Shown here: one piece after another, positions 29,152 to 37,661 of the stretch
Layout: the number at the start of each line of letters is the position of its first letter
Position numbering within the stretch: the first letter of the stretch is position 1
IMG/VR virus record: IMGVR_UViG_3300003323_000210
Span: 1-45,788 of that record
Length of the DNA: 45,788 bases
From: a virus
Reading direction: 5' to 3' (one strand)
The notes under the pieces: model-generated
What the model was told of the DNA's origin: nothing
What the model saw: the letters and a program-made list of their open reading frames with translations, nothing else
Database searches by the model: none
Program-made: the position numbers and the translations under genes

Positions 29152-29172
29152 AACCCGCCTGAGCGGGTTCTA
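29152..29172 (-). terminator. Terminator of the 29.2-29.9 kb unit
   Basis: AACCCGC-TCAG-GCGGGTT on the minus strand followed by TTCTTTTTGG. Confidence 0.8.
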
Positions 29173-29195
29173 ATGTGTTTCTAGGAGCTTGTTAT

Positions 29196-29594
29196 TCAGA
29201 CGAAGTTCTCAGGCTCAAACGCATTCATCAGAGCATCAAATTCGTCTGGGTCATTGTCGCTGTAGGAGTAGTCAGCAACGACTTCCGATCCGTCTTCAGC
29301 ATTTCCTAGAACGAGGAAAATATGGTGAGGCTTGAATCCCGGCTTCTGTACCCAGACGCTCGATTCATCCAGATTGAAAACACACTCCATTGCGTCTGTC
29401 ACTTGCGCGGCAGGGTTTTGCATCTTTTCCATGCATTCCCCATCCCACACACTGAGAATGGTGAACCCTTTTGCCACAAGCATTTCAAGTAGAGCAAACA
29501 CCACACGACGTTCATTTTGAGCACGCACGTGCATGTCATTCCTTGGGAACAGGATAGCATCGATATTCAGGGCCGGAACATTTTGCAATTGCAT
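29196..29594 (-). CDS. Hypothetical protein, 132 aa
   Basis: GGAG site before ATG. Acidic C-terminus (DYSYSDNDPDEFDALM). The segment LFPRNDMHVRAQNERRVVFALL with later hydrophobic strands suggests an alpha/beta fold. Not recognised. Confidence 0.65.
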   Translation of the reverse strand: MQLQNVPALNIDAILFPRNDMHVRAQNERRVVFALLEMLVAKGFTILSVWDGECMEKMQNPAAQVTDAMECVFNLDESSVWVQKPGFKPHHIFLVLGNAEDGSEVVADYSYSDNDPDEFDALMNAFEPENFV

Positions 29595-29610
29595 TTGTTT
29601 CTCCTTTTAT

Positions 29611-29925
29611 TCAATGGGTTGGTGCATCATAAATCAACCACACTTCACCTTCAACAGCTTGTCCCCGTTTTGAGACAAGATTACATCCTGTAGGTGCTCC
29701 AGCGTGTAGCAGAGCTAATGTAGCATATTCATCCTGATTAACTCCATACCCTATCTTTTGTCTACGTCTACCCTGATAAAGCATTGGAGCATGAAATAGA
29801 GGGCCTTCACCCTCAACTGGGCCATCCGTCCCATACACTGTATGAGATGCTACTGGATTACCTTTGTCGTCCTTTGCGAAATGTTCCAGCAGGACAACGT
29901 AGTGTTTGTATTGCTGCTTCACCAT
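29611..29925 (-). CDS. Hypothetical protein, 104 aa
   Basis: GGAGGAA site. Basic centre (YQGRRRQKIGYG). It probably shares a unit with the gene at 29196. Not recognised. Confidence 0.62.
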   Translation of the reverse strand: MVKQQYKHYVVLLEHFAKDDKGNPVASHTVYGTDGPVEGEGPLFHAPMLYQGRRRQKIGYGVNQDEYATLALLHAGAPTGCNLVSKRGQAVEGEVWLIYDAPTH

Positions 29926-29971
29926 GATTTCCTCCCTAGTTGCTGGAATATAAAATTCTAGGCCAAAAATA

Positions 29972-29999
29972 AAGGCCCTACAAGAGGGCCTTCGATTTA
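29972..29999 (-). terminator. Terminator after the gene at 30033
   Basis: AAGGCCCT/AGGGCCTT 8-bp stem, with TTTATTTTT following on the minus strand. Confidence 0.8.
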
Positions 30000-30032
30000 A
30001 AATATCACAAATGAAATATCAGCAGGAATGTC

Positions 30033-30269
30033 CTAGTCTGGTACGCATCCGTACTTTCGGAAGGCTTCGCACATACGTTGATGGCCGAACATACTGCCTT
30101 CCGAGGCTTCGTCTTGTGCCAGTATCTCGTTATGAGGGACACTGAACACAATCGTTTCTGCGTACATTCCGCCATAGGCATACATAGCAGAGCTTTCACG
30201 GTTGATAGTGCTCACACGATATTGAACACCGTTACATTCTACAATATCTAAGGCTACACGATTGCTCAT
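30033..30269 (-). CDS. Hypothetical protein, 78 aa
   Basis: ATG inside the end of the upstream gene (CCATGA). Beta-rich start (RVALDIVECNGVQYRVSTI) and a C-terminal helix (QRMCEAFRKYG). Not recognised. Confidence 0.6.
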   Translation of the reverse strand: MSNRVALDIVECNGVQYRVSTINRESSAMYAYGGMYAETIVFSVPHNEILAQDEASEGSMFGHQRMCEAFRKYGCVPD

Positions 30270-30982
30270 GGCTTCTCCTTGGACGCTTGCGTCGTATTGG
30301 CACGAATGGCTTTTAGGGCGTATTCGCGCATCATCTTGTGGATGTCGCGCTGCATCTCTGGTGGAATCAGCGATCCGATTTCTGGTAATGGCGGCAGCTC
30401 TCCCGCGTCATCAGCGGCGGCTTTGCTGAAGTGTTCCTTGATTTTGTTGAAATAATATTCGTACCCAAGCGTCGCATCTTTGGCGTAGCCATCCAGCAAC
30501 CTGATTAACTCCAGATCGGAATCAGTATGGGCGGCAACCATTTGCGGCCCGAAGGTGTGCTGTCGGGGCAGTGTGGTGCTGAAAGTGTGACGGCCTTCAG
30601 CATGTGGATCACCATTGAGTAAAGTATTGCCAGCCTGTGCGCTGCCAGCTTCGGCGTCGATAACCCCATCACCCCACACGATCTCTCTGGCACGCGCAAA
30701 GCGGGTGCGGAAGTCAGTCTGCAAGGCGAAGTCCTTAACAGCAGTCAGCACGATTCTTTCAGCAGCTATCAGGTCAACCAGCGCCGCCCGTAAAGCACCT
30801 TCCGGCACGGCTGGCGCTACGGATGGTGCGCGGCGGGCGGCTTGCCACATCGCATGGCCGACTTTGGCACTGAATTCTGCGTACTGGTCTGTCCCCTCGA
30901 CCTTAGACAGCGATGTGAACGGGAACTCTTTCTGCATCACTGTTTCAAAGTCAGCGCGGGATTGGTCTTGGTTGGTAGTCAT
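30266..30982 (-). CDS. Hypothetical protein, 238 aa, GC-rich (likely recent acquisition)
   Basis: The N-terminal AKVGHAMWQAARRA (residues about 40-53) resembles a short motif of temperate-phage proteins of unknown role in enteric and beta-proteobacterial phages. The rest is Ala-rich with no motif. Base composition is visibly higher in GC than all neighbours (codons such as GCC, GCG, CGC), suggesting recent transfer from a GC-richer source. GGAG precedes the ATG. Confidence 0.65.
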   Translation of the reverse strand: MTTNQDQSRADFETVMQKEFPFTSLSKVEGTDQYAEFSAKVGHAMWQAARRAPSVAPAVPEGALRAALVDLIAAERIVLTAVKDFALQTDFRTRFARAREIVWGDGVIDAEAGSAQAGNTLLNGDPHAEGRHTFSTTLPRQHTFGPQMVAAHTDSDLELIRLLDGYAKDATLGYEYYFNKIKEHFSKAAADDAGELPPLPEIGSLIPPEMQRDIHKMMREYALKAIRANTTQASKEKP

Positions 30983-30991
30983 GTCTTCTCC

Positions 30992-31318
30992 TTATTTCTG
31001 AGCTTTCTTTTTCTCTTCCTTCATGCGTTGAGTGTACATGTCACTCAGTTCCTGCATGAACAGCGTAGGCGAGTAGCGATATTCATACTTAGTTGGGTCA
31101 CGACGGTACACAATCACGATATCCCCATTTACCTTACGCTTCACTTGTGCATGGAGCTGGCCCGTAGCCTCGTCGTACACTTCAGCAGCGTTAGCACCAT
31201 AGTGATTGATCTGCATATGCAGGATGCATTGAGCAACAGCCCGGTTAGCATCCAGCGAGCTATTGGTACGAACAATCTCACGATTGAGGAAGTAGACAGT
31301 TTTGATATCGCGGCTCAT
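30992..31318 (-). CDS. Hypothetical protein, 108 aa
   Basis: ATG at 31318 (MSRDIK) after TAGGAAC. Basic, with a Lys-rich C-terminus (RMKEEKKKAQK). Not recognised. Confidence 0.62.
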   Translation of the reverse strand: MSRDIKTVYFLNREIVRTNSSLDANRAVAQCILHMQINHYGANAAEVYDEATGQLHAQVKRKVNGDIVIVYRRDPTKYEYRYSPTLFMQELSDMYTQRMKEEKKKAQK

Positions 31319-31344
31319 GATAGTTCCTACATTGTCAGAAAATG

Positions 31345-31503
31345 TTATTGAAAGTTGTCCCACTGTTCCCGTTTATTGTTTTCACGCACCCAAGACTTCC
31401 CACGTTTAGCTTGCTCACGCTTAGCATTAACTTCGGCATCACGTGGAGGCTTGGACAGACGTTCTTTACGGGTGTTACGTTCAAAATTAATGTTACCTTG
31501 CAT
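31345..31503 (-). CDS. Small highly basic protein, 52 aa
   Basis: AAAAGGAAAA site places the ATG at 31503. About a third of the residues are Lys or Arg (NTRKERLSKPPRDAEVNAKR), so a nucleic-acid-binding role is plausible. Confidence 0.55.
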   Translation of the reverse strand: MQGNINFERNTRKERLSKPPRDAEVNAKREQAKRGKSWVRENNKREQWDNFQ

Positions 31504-31522
31504 TGTTGTTTTCCTTTTGTAA

Positions 31523-31918
31523 TTACAAAAATGCCCAAGTGCGAAGGGCCGCTTTTCCCGGCGTACCGTAAGGCTGGGAACCGGAACGGTAATGTTTGCC
31601 CCACCCTTTACCAGCGTACTTACCTTCACGCTTGTTACGGCTAGGGACGATGCGTTCTACTGGCTCCGTAGCGACGATGGCATGGTGAGCAACCACGTGC
31701 TCCAGATGATTTGCAACATCAACCATACGGATAGCGAAGTCTGCCTTAGCATCCGTTACCTGAGTTTTCAGGAAATTGGTAATAGCCCCCTTAGCGTGGT
31801 TGAGGGTAGGGTAGCCCACAGCCTTGGCCCATTCTGCGCCTTCGATATAAAAACGTTTCGACATGTCAGGAGCTACGAGCCAGAAGATGGTGAAACCTTT
31901 GTATTGAATTTCTTGCAT
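31523..31918 (-). CDS. Hypothetical protein, 131 aa
   Basis: First gene of a minus-strand operon behind the promoter at 31994-32022. N-terminal half may form a small domain (YKGFTIFWLVAPDMSKRFYI); the C-terminal 40 residues are basic and Gly-rich. Not recognised. Confidence 0.62.
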   Translation of the reverse strand: MQEIQYKGFTIFWLVAPDMSKRFYIEGAEWAKAVGYPTLNHAKGAITNFLKTQVTDAKADFAIRMVDVANHLEHVVAHHAIVATEPVERIVPSRNKREGKYAGKGWGKHYRSGSQPYGTPGKAALRTWAFL

Positions 31919-31993
31919 GATGTTCTCTTTAGGTTGGTAGCACTACTTACGTAGCACTTGGTTTAAATTCGCGTTGTTTGCTGCGATGGATGA

Positions 31994-32022
31994 ATCATAC
32001 CTAGAAAATTCAAACCATGCAA
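31994..32022 (-). promoter_or_regulatory. Leftward promoter
   Basis: Minus-strand TTGCAT (32017-32022), 17-bp spacer, TATGAT (31994-31999); drives the 29.2-31.9 kb genes. Confidence 0.65.
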
Positions 32023-32057
32023 GAAGTTTTTGAAAATAAATTCGGAGAGGCGAAATG

Positions 32058-32085
32058 TTGACAAGTAGCACTACATGTGTAATGA
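32058..32085 (+). promoter_or_regulatory. Rightward promoter
   Basis: TTGACA (32058-32063), 16-bp spacer, TAATGA (32080-32085), 28 bp before the start at 32114. Confidence 0.6.
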
Positions 32086-32113
32086 TAGAGCTTTTTATCT
32101 TGCAAGGAGGTTT

Positions 32114-32692
32114 ATGAAAATTGAAGATTTCAAGGAAAACGGGCTATGGGTAAAGAGGCGAGGACCGAAAGGCGCACAGATGGCAACAAGGGCCTATCTG
32201 CTTTGGTATAGCATGAAAGGAAGACTCAAGATGAAAGACCTCAAGCCCTCTTATGTTGAATGTGAGATTTCTACTGAGTTCCGAGACTTCCAGAAATTTG
32301 CTGAATGGTGTCAACATCAAATAGGGTATGGTAATGAGGACTGGCAACTCGATAAAGACCTTTTAACGAAAGGCAATAAAACTTACTCTCCAGATCAGTG
32401 TGTGTTTGTGCCAAGAGAAATCAATATGGCACTTGTAAAATGTGATCGCAGCAGAGGAAATTGTAAGATCGGTGTCTACTACGAGACAGAGCGAGGTGGA
32501 TATCATGCCTCATTGAGAAGGAAAGGTCGTAAGAAAAATCTTGGACTATATGCCACAGAGGATGCTGCATTCTCTGCGTATAAGGTTGCGAAAGAACGGT
32601 ATCTGAAAGACCTTGCAGAAGAGTTCAAGGAAGCGCTTGATCCACGAGCTTACCAAGCGCTTCTGAACTATGAAGTAGACGTTGACGACTAA
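32114..32692 (+). CDS. AP2/HNH-type homing-endonuclease-like protein, 192 aa
   Basis: AAGGAGG site. Contains DWQLDKDLLTKGNKTYSPDQ with CVFVPREIN, an AP2-like GVYYETERGGYHASLRRKGR strand pair, and the end ALDPRAYQALLNYEVDVDD. Third member of the family seen at 19733 and 28047. It has its own promoter and lies alone on the plus strand among leftward genes, which supports insertion as a mobile gene. Confidence 0.72.
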   Translation: MKIEDFKENGLWVKRRGPKGAQMATRAYLLWYSMKGRLKMKDLKPSYVECEISTEFRDFQKFAEWCQHQIGYGNEDWQLDKDLLTKGNKTYSPDQCVFVPREINMALVKCDRSRGNCKIGVYYETERGGYHASLRRKGRKKNLGLYATEDAAFSAYKVAKERYLKDLAEEFKEALDPRAYQALLNYEVDVDD

Positions 32693-32698
32693 CAAGCC

Positions 32699-33160
32699 TT
32701 ACTCTTTCGGAGTTAACAGGGAAGCTAGGTGAGACAGTTTGCTATTGAACTCCGCAGAGAGTTGTGCAATGGCATTCATCACGTCGGCAGGAGTAGCTTG
32801 TGCTACACTTACAGGAGGTTCTGTTACAATAGTATCTCCTGACTTCGACTCCAGTTTCTTTTCTTGTTTCTCCGGGCTTGGAGACAACATGTTCGGCAAC
32901 GGACGAGGTGTACGTGGAAGGCGTTGCCGAAGTTTGACAACCTGATCCTGACGGTTAGTGGCTTGCTTAAAACGCTCCATAAGGACCTTCTCGTCAGCCG
33001 CAGAAAGTGGGCCAGTCATATGATAGTAATCCAGAGGATACCACTGAGGATTGCCAGTGCCATTCCACGCTTGAATCTGGTTGCCTTGCATAGTATCAGC
33101 GAGGAACACTACACCTTCACGTTTAGCTGCATCGAAACGGCAGAGGATATCGGTAGTCAT
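32699..33160 (-). CDS. Hypothetical protein, 153 aa
   Basis: AAGGAGAG site. N-terminal domain of about 90 residues, Pro-rich linker (RTPRPLPNMLSPSPEKQ), and a C-terminal helix (DVMNAIAQLSAEFNSKLSHL). It converges with the gene at 32114, 6 bp apart. Not recognised. Confidence 0.62.
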   Translation of the reverse strand: MTTDILCRFDAAKREGVVFLADTMQGNQIQAWNGTGNPQWYPLDYYHMTGPLSAADEKVLMERFKQATNRQDQVVKLRQRLPRTPRPLPNMLSPSPEKQEKKLESKSGDTIVTEPPVSVAQATPADVMNAIAQLSAEFNSKLSHLASLLTPKE

Positions 33161-33647
33161 GGTAGCTCTCCTTAAAGGTAGATGAACACAAATTTAACTA
33201 GGCTTTGTTCTTGTTGCTTCCATCGTTACTAATGTGCGGTGGACAATTCACAGTTTAGACGAACTGCTGAGCAATTCAAGAAAAATTTCAATCGTGCGTA
33301 CAATTAGCCACGACAAAAATACAACGTTGAAAGTAGGAAAATATTGAGAATAATCAATACGTTAGATAGCTCTCCTTGCTTACTGGATGAACACACAGTG
33401 GTTCTTGCGGGGCGTCATGAAAAGTAGTAATATATGAATAGCCCATACTGAGGCCAATGAAAATCTCCTTCAAGCAATACTTGGAAGGCTAGGTTGTTGC
33501 ATTTTTGAAACTTTTACGAGTTACAGGTAGATTTCAGCCTTGAGAAGGATGTTCTCTGTATAGAAGGAACTGAAAATTCCCCAGTGTACATGGAAATTCG
33601 AAGTGTTGCATTTCAAAGCAAATTCCGAAAAAGTTTGGTAGCACTAC
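33161..33647. other. Noncoding region with a partial direct repeat
   Basis: No gene. TAGCTCTCCTT followed 9-10 nt later by GATGAACACA occurs at about 33163 and again at about 33368, suggesting a duplicated leader or regulatory segment. A weak plus promoter follows at 33648. Confidence 0.4.
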
Positions 33648-33676
33648 TTGACAACGTACCAAAACAGGTTGACAAT
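33648..33676 (+). promoter_or_regulatory. Possible rightward promoter
   Basis: TTGACA (33648-33653), 17-bp spacer, GACAAT (33671-33676). A second TTGACA begins at 33669. The -10 is poor. Confidence 0.4.
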
Positions 33677-33709
33677 CCAGTTTTCGATTTAAACTTAACA
33701 GGAGAACAC

Positions 33710-34066
33710 ATGAAAGTAGCAAGCAACAAAGTTGCCATCATTGACAAGGCTCTTGAACTACTGTGGGATGGCAAGGATGTAAAGGAATGGGAGAAGGAAA
33801 CATTTGCTTGCCTTGCTGTAGTAGCCGCAGGTATCGAAATTCTGGGCATTAAAGGAAAGAAATCTGAGGCTCTGAGGGTTTCAAAATATCACCCAGAAGT
33901 ACGACCAATCTGTGAACGAATCATCCAATACATCAACGGACGGTACACTGTTCTTTCGTATCTTACTTGGGACAAGGGCATGAAGCAACGGGATATTACA
34001 GACGAATTCCAGCAAGATTTCCGTAAGCAAATGCTGCTGGACATTAAGAAGGAGATGATGGAATGA
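33710..34066 (+). CDS. Hypothetical protein, 118 aa
   Basis: ATG at 33710 behind CAGGAGA. Helical, no motif. First gene of the replication block; ATGA overlap to the next gene. Not recognised. Confidence 0.65.
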   Translation: MKVASNKVAIIDKALELLWDGKDVKEWEKETFACLAVVAAGIEILGIKGKKSEALRVSKYHPEVRPICERIIQYINGRYTVLSYLTWDKGMKQRDITDEFQQDFRKQMLLDIKKEMME

Positions 34067-34365
34067 ATGCACGCCAGAGAGGCATTATCGCTCAAATCGA
34101 GAGCATTAAACGACGCGTAGAGAAGGTAATGTATTTTGAGAACGGGTACATCTGCGTCTACGCTACAACTGAACCTTATGCGTGGGAGATTAAAAAGTTG
34201 GTGGAAATGCATATTGGAGATACTAATGAAAGCTTGGGAACGTTCCTTAAGATGAAATGGGGAATGGGTATTAAAGAGCCTCTGCCTTACGAAGTGGTCA
34301 ACAGCTACCGTATTTGCATGCTGAACAACATGATCCGAATGGTGAAGGAGGGTGAGTATGTGTAA
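34063..34365 (+). CDS. Hypothetical protein, 100 aa
   Basis: Coupled by ATGA. N-terminal basic helix (ARQRGIIAQIESIKRRVEKV). Not recognised. Confidence 0.62.
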   Translation: MNARQRGIIAQIESIKRRVEKVMYFENGYICVYATTEPYAWEIKKLVEMHIGDTNESLGTFLKMKWGMGIKEPLPYEVVNSYRICMLNNMIRMVKEGEYV

Positions 34366-34432
34366 AGCTTATCAACGTCAAGTCATCGTTGGGCGTACAT
34401 ACCTGACGCAAGAAGGTGAGCAAAATGACTAA
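34358..34432 (+). CDS. Possible very small protein, 24 aa
   Basis: Strong AAGGAGG site before ATG; overlaps both neighbours. It may be a coupling peptide rather than a functional protein. Confidence 0.35.
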   Translation: MCKAYQRQVIVGRTYLTQEGEQND

Positions 34433-34736
34433 AATCCTGAGAGAACAAATCTATATCCTGCAAGTCATTAAAGAAGAAAGGCAAGCAGGACTTTATGACT
34501 CACCGTATGTTTGCGACAATATACAGTGCAGGTTTGGTTGGCACAGTGACGAAGTTGGCAACATCAGCCACGACATCAAGAAATACATCCAAGGAGAGTT
34601 CTGTGTACGGTCGTGGCTGTCTAAGAAAAATGGAAAATTCTACAGTAACGAAGATAAGGTAGTAGAAGTAGCTCGTATCAAAATGATTGATACACTTATT
34701 GAACGCTACACAACACAATTGGAGGAAATGCAATGA
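34425..34736 (+). CDS. Hypothetical protein, 103 aa
   Basis: ATG at 34425 after AAGGTGAG. Helical ends around a central CDNIQCRFGWHSDEVGNISH. Coupled to the ligase gene by ATGA. Not recognised. Confidence 0.62.
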   Translation: MTKILREQIYILQVIKEERQAGLYDSPYVCDNIQCRFGWHSDEVGNISHDIKKYIQGEFCVRSWLSKKNGKFYSNEDKVVEVARIKMIDTLIERYTTQLEEMQ

Positions 34737-36097
34737 AACTGTACGATATAATAAAAAGCTTGCAATCGGCTCAAGGTAACATCGCAAAACAGTCCATCTT
34801 GGACGAGAACAAAGACAACGTGCTGTTCAAGGCATACATGAAGGCAGTGTATGATGTAGGCATCAACTACTACATGAAGAAATCACCTAAAGTGCATGCG
34901 TCTAGCCTTGCTACTGTCGATTTGGAGTTCGTTGATTGGATCGTTGCATGCATCGCTGGTCGTGTAGTCACCGGAAAGGATGCTGAGAACGTTCTGAAGA
35001 TGAATCTGGCAGCTATGGATGCGGAAGGACAAGAATTGGTGCAGTATATCCTTGATCGCAAGATTGGTGCATCTGTGGGCGACACGATGGTGTTGAAAAC
35101 TTGGCCTGACTTGTATTTCCTTCCACCCTACAACCGCTGTTCCCTGCTGGATGACAAAGCAAAGGAACGCTTTGAAAAACTGTTCGCAGAGAAAAAGCAT
35201 GCTTTTGTTCAGACTAAGTTTGATGGTAGCTTTGGCTACGTAGTACATCGTAACGACGGTTCGATGGATATTATCACTCGCCAAGGCTCCAAGTACCCTC
35301 AAGGGTTTGCTAAAGAACTTGCACAATATGTCCCAAAAGGCTCCGTGCTCGTGGGCGAGCTGATGGTAGGTGTGGCGAATTACAATCGCCCTGACGCAAT
35401 GCTGGAACGTAAAGAAGCAAATGGCATCCTGAATAGCTGTCTGAAGGATGGAGACGGGTTGGAACAGTACCATCGTGTTCATGTCCATGCTTGGGATATG
35501 TTGACGCAAGAAGAGTTTGAAGCAGGTAAGTCGAATGTGAAGTATATCGAACGCCTTCAGAAGCTAAAGAACGCTTTGCAAAGTGCTCCAGCGAACATTA
35601 ATGTCGCAGAGACATGGGCCGTAGGTTCTATGAAGGAGGCATACGACATCTACACCGATCACACTAGCCGTGGGCTGGAAGGCTGTATCCTCAAGAACCC
35701 TGACTCGCTCTGGAAAGATGGAACCAGCAAAGAAATGGTTAAGATGAAGATCAAGTTCGAAGTGGAGATGCGCATTACCGGCACATATGAAGGTGAAGGG
35801 AAAGCTGCTTGCAAGCTGGGAGGCATCTACATCGAATCTGAGGACGGTGGTATCCAATGTGCTTGTGGTTCAGGTTTCAACGATTCCCAGCGAGAGCAGT
35901 TCTGGGATACGCGGGCTGAGATGATTGGCAAAGTGGTTGCAGTGGAAGCCAACGATATCACTCAAAGCCGGGAAGTAGGTAAGAAGCCTTCGCTGTCGTT
36001 GCCGATTTTCGTAGAGGTGCGGAACGATAAGACCGTCGCTGACACTACCGAACGCATATATGCTCAACTTGAAAGTGCGAAGCATGGACATTGCTGA
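34733..36097 (+). CDS. ATP-dependent DNA ligase
   Basis: 454 residues. The nucleotidyltransferase motif I is TKFDGSFGY with Lys162 as the adenylated residue. Motif III is VGELMV, motif IV LEGCILKNP and motif V MVKMKIKF. An OB-fold domain follows (EVEMRITGTYEGEG, then GKVVAVEANDI). Length and order match T4 gp30-like phage ligases, which seal nicks in replication and repair. GGAGG site with ATGA coupling to the gene before. Confidence 0.92.
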   Translation: MKLYDIIKSLQSAQGNIAKQSILDENKDNVLFKAYMKAVYDVGINYYMKKSPKVHASSLATVDLEFVDWIVACIAGRVVTGKDAENVLKMNLAAMDAEGQELVQYILDRKIGASVGDTMVLKTWPDLYFLPPYNRCSLLDDKAKERFEKLFAEKKHAFVQTKFDGSFGYVVHRNDGSMDIITRQGSKYPQGFAKELAQYVPKGSVLVGELMVGVANYNRPDAMLERKEANGILNSCLKDGDGLEQYHRVHVHAWDMLTQEEFEAGKSNVKYIERLQKLKNALQSAPANINVAETWAVGSMKEAYDIYTDHTSRGLEGCILKNPDSLWKDGTSKEMVKMKIKFEVEMRITGTYEGEGKAACKLGGIYIESEDGGIQCACGSGFNDSQREQFWDTRAEMIGKVVAVEANDITQSREVGKKPSLSLPIFVEVRNDKTVADTTERIYAQLESAKHGHC

Positions 36098-36245
36098 TAC
36101 AGAGAAGCTGAAAGAGGCCAATGACTATATGAAAGAAATAACATACATTGGCCCAGCAAGGCAGGCACATCTAGCAAGCAGGGCTATGTTGATTATTGAA
36201 ACACTGCTCCGAAAAGAGCTTGACAAACAGTCAGGCAGGGTATAA
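36084..36245 (+). CDS. Hypothetical protein, 53 aa
   Basis: Overlaps the ligase end by 14 bases; ATG at 36084 after GAAAGTGCGAAG. Helical. A promoter lies inside its 3' end. Not recognised. Confidence 0.5.
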   Translation: MDIADTEKLKEANDYMKEITYIGPARQAHLASRAMLIIETLLRKELDKQSGRV

Positions 36246-36248
36246 GAT
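36220..36248 (+). promoter_or_regulatory. Rightward promoter
   Basis: TTGACA (36220-36225), 17-bp spacer, TAAGAT (36243-36248); serves the block starting at 36307. Confidence 0.85.
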
Positions 36249-36306
36249 ACTCACTCGTTGCACTCTATAAAGAGTGCTTCTTACTAAATTAACCAAGGAG
36301 AAGACG

Positions 36307-36636
36307 ATGAACGTGAAGGCATTCCATGCTGCAATGTGCGAGGTACGTGATGGTGAACGCCGGGATGAGATTGGCATTTGCACCAATGTCATGGATTTAC
36401 TGTGTATCGACGGAACAACTAGGGGATGGTATCACTGGATTGAAGCAAACGCACAGCTTTGGCCTGAGTACTCAGGCCACAAAGAATACCCAGTACCGCA
36501 TTCTGACTATGATCCTGAATCTGCCTATAACGAAAGTGACGATTTGCTTTGGGATATGGATACAGAGTACGGACAAGCACGTATGCGTCTTCTCAACTTC
36601 CTCATTGAACGTGCGGAAGAGGAAATCAAACAATAA
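36307..36636 (+). CDS. Hypothetical acidic protein, 109 aa
   Basis: AAGGAGAAG site. Very acidic central part (HSDYDPESAYNESDDLLWDM). First gene behind a strong promoter. Not recognised. Confidence 0.62.
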   Translation: MNVKAFHAAMCEVRDGERRDEIGICTNVMDLLCIDGTTRGWYHWIEANAQLWPEYSGHKEYPVPHSDYDPESAYNESDDLLWDMDTEYGQARMRLLNFLIERAEEEIKQ

Positions 36637-36654
36637 GAAAGGTAATCAAGCAGG

Positions 36655-37218
36655 ATGCAGATATCCAATAAATTATCTTTAGCAGAGCTACAGGAACTGT
36701 TCTACTACGATGAAACTAGTACAAGCTGCCTACGCTGGAAGGCAGATCGTTGGTCAGGCCGAGGACATGCAAGACTTATGGCTGCTAAGAATGCACCTGT
36801 AGGTTCAAAGCGGGAGGGTTATTGGAAAGTAAGAAGCCTGATGGTTCATAGAGCAGTTTATATGTTGACACGTGGCGTAGACTTACCAAAGAACATTCAA
36901 GTAGATCACGAAGATGGGGATGGCTTTAACAATGTTCAAACAAACCTGAGAGAAGCAGACCATTCTCTTCAGAGTCGAAATAAAGGAAAGCGTGCCGACA
37001 ACAAGACTGGGATAACCGGAACAAACGTTAAATGGAGTGGTGAACGAAGCTATGTCACAGCAACTTGGAGAGTTGATGGAAAAGTGCGTAACAAGTATTT
37101 TTCTATTGATGATCTAGGCTACGAAAAAGCGCTTGAACTTGCTGTGGCAGAAAGGAAACGTCGGCTAGTTGAGCTAAATGCTTCCGGTGCGGGATACACT
37201 GAAAGGCACGGAACATGA
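36655..37218 (+). CDS. HNH-AP2 homing endonuclease, 187 aa
   Basis: The HNH motif is visible as VHRAVYMLTRG, QVDHEDGDGFNNVQTNLR, and AP2 DNA-binding strands follow (TGITGTNVKWSGERSYVTAT, VRNKYFS). The C-terminus GAGYTERHG is shared with the endonuclease at 40423. Its stop overlaps the start of the hydrolase gene. Confidence 0.88.
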   Translation: MQISNKLSLAELQELFYYDETSTSCLRWKADRWSGRGHARLMAAKNAPVGSKREGYWKVRSLMVHRAVYMLTRGVDLPKNIQVDHEDGDGFNNVQTNLREADHSLQSRNKGKRADNKTGITGTNVKWSGERSYVTATWRVDGKVRNKYFSIDDLGYEKALELAVAERKRRLVELNASGAGYTERHGT

Positions 37219-37661
37219 AGCGGTGGATAGTATTGTTGGTGCTGTTGCTCGTATGCTCTCCACTGGCAATACCTCCTGCCATGCCTAAATGGAAAGGGCC
37301 TGAGCAATGGCGTTGTCTTGCTTGGGTCGTTCATGATGAAGCACGTGGAGAGCCGCTAAAGGGAGCAAGAGCCGTGCTGGACGTTGTTCTGGCAAGAATG
37401 AAGGATTCAGGCAAGACAGCATGTGAAATTGTGGCTGCACCACGGCAATTCTCAGGCTACAAACACGAGCGGCAGCTTTACGAACTTAAGAATGAAGCAC
37501 TACTACGCTTCGTACAAGTTGCAAAGATGAAGCCCATTGCTGTAGAATGCAAACACTTCCATGCTACTCATGTTAGTCCAGCATGGGCAACCAAAATGAT
37601 TAGGTGTTTCCAAATTGGGAGGCACGTATTTTACAAGGAGAGAAAACATGTCCGTAGATAA
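37215..37661 (+). CDS. SleB-like cell wall hydrolase (probable endolysin)
   Basis: 148 residues. The hydrophobic N-terminus (RWIVLLVLLLVCSPLAIPPA) is a signal peptide or signal-anchor. The domain has CLAWVVHDEARGEPLKGARA, CEIVAAPRQFSGY and HFHATHVSPAWATKM, the SleB/Hydrolase_2 pattern, with Glu in DEARGE as likely catalytic acid. It cleaves peptidoglycan, probably for lysis. No holin is certain nearby. Confidence 0.85.
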   Translation: MKRWIVLLVLLLVCSPLAIPPAMPKWKGPEQWRCLAWVVHDEARGEPLKGARAVLDVVLARMKDSGKTACEIVAAPRQFSGYKHERQLYELKNEALLRFVQVAKMKPIAVECKHFHATHVSPAWATKMIRCFQIGRHVFYKERKHVRR

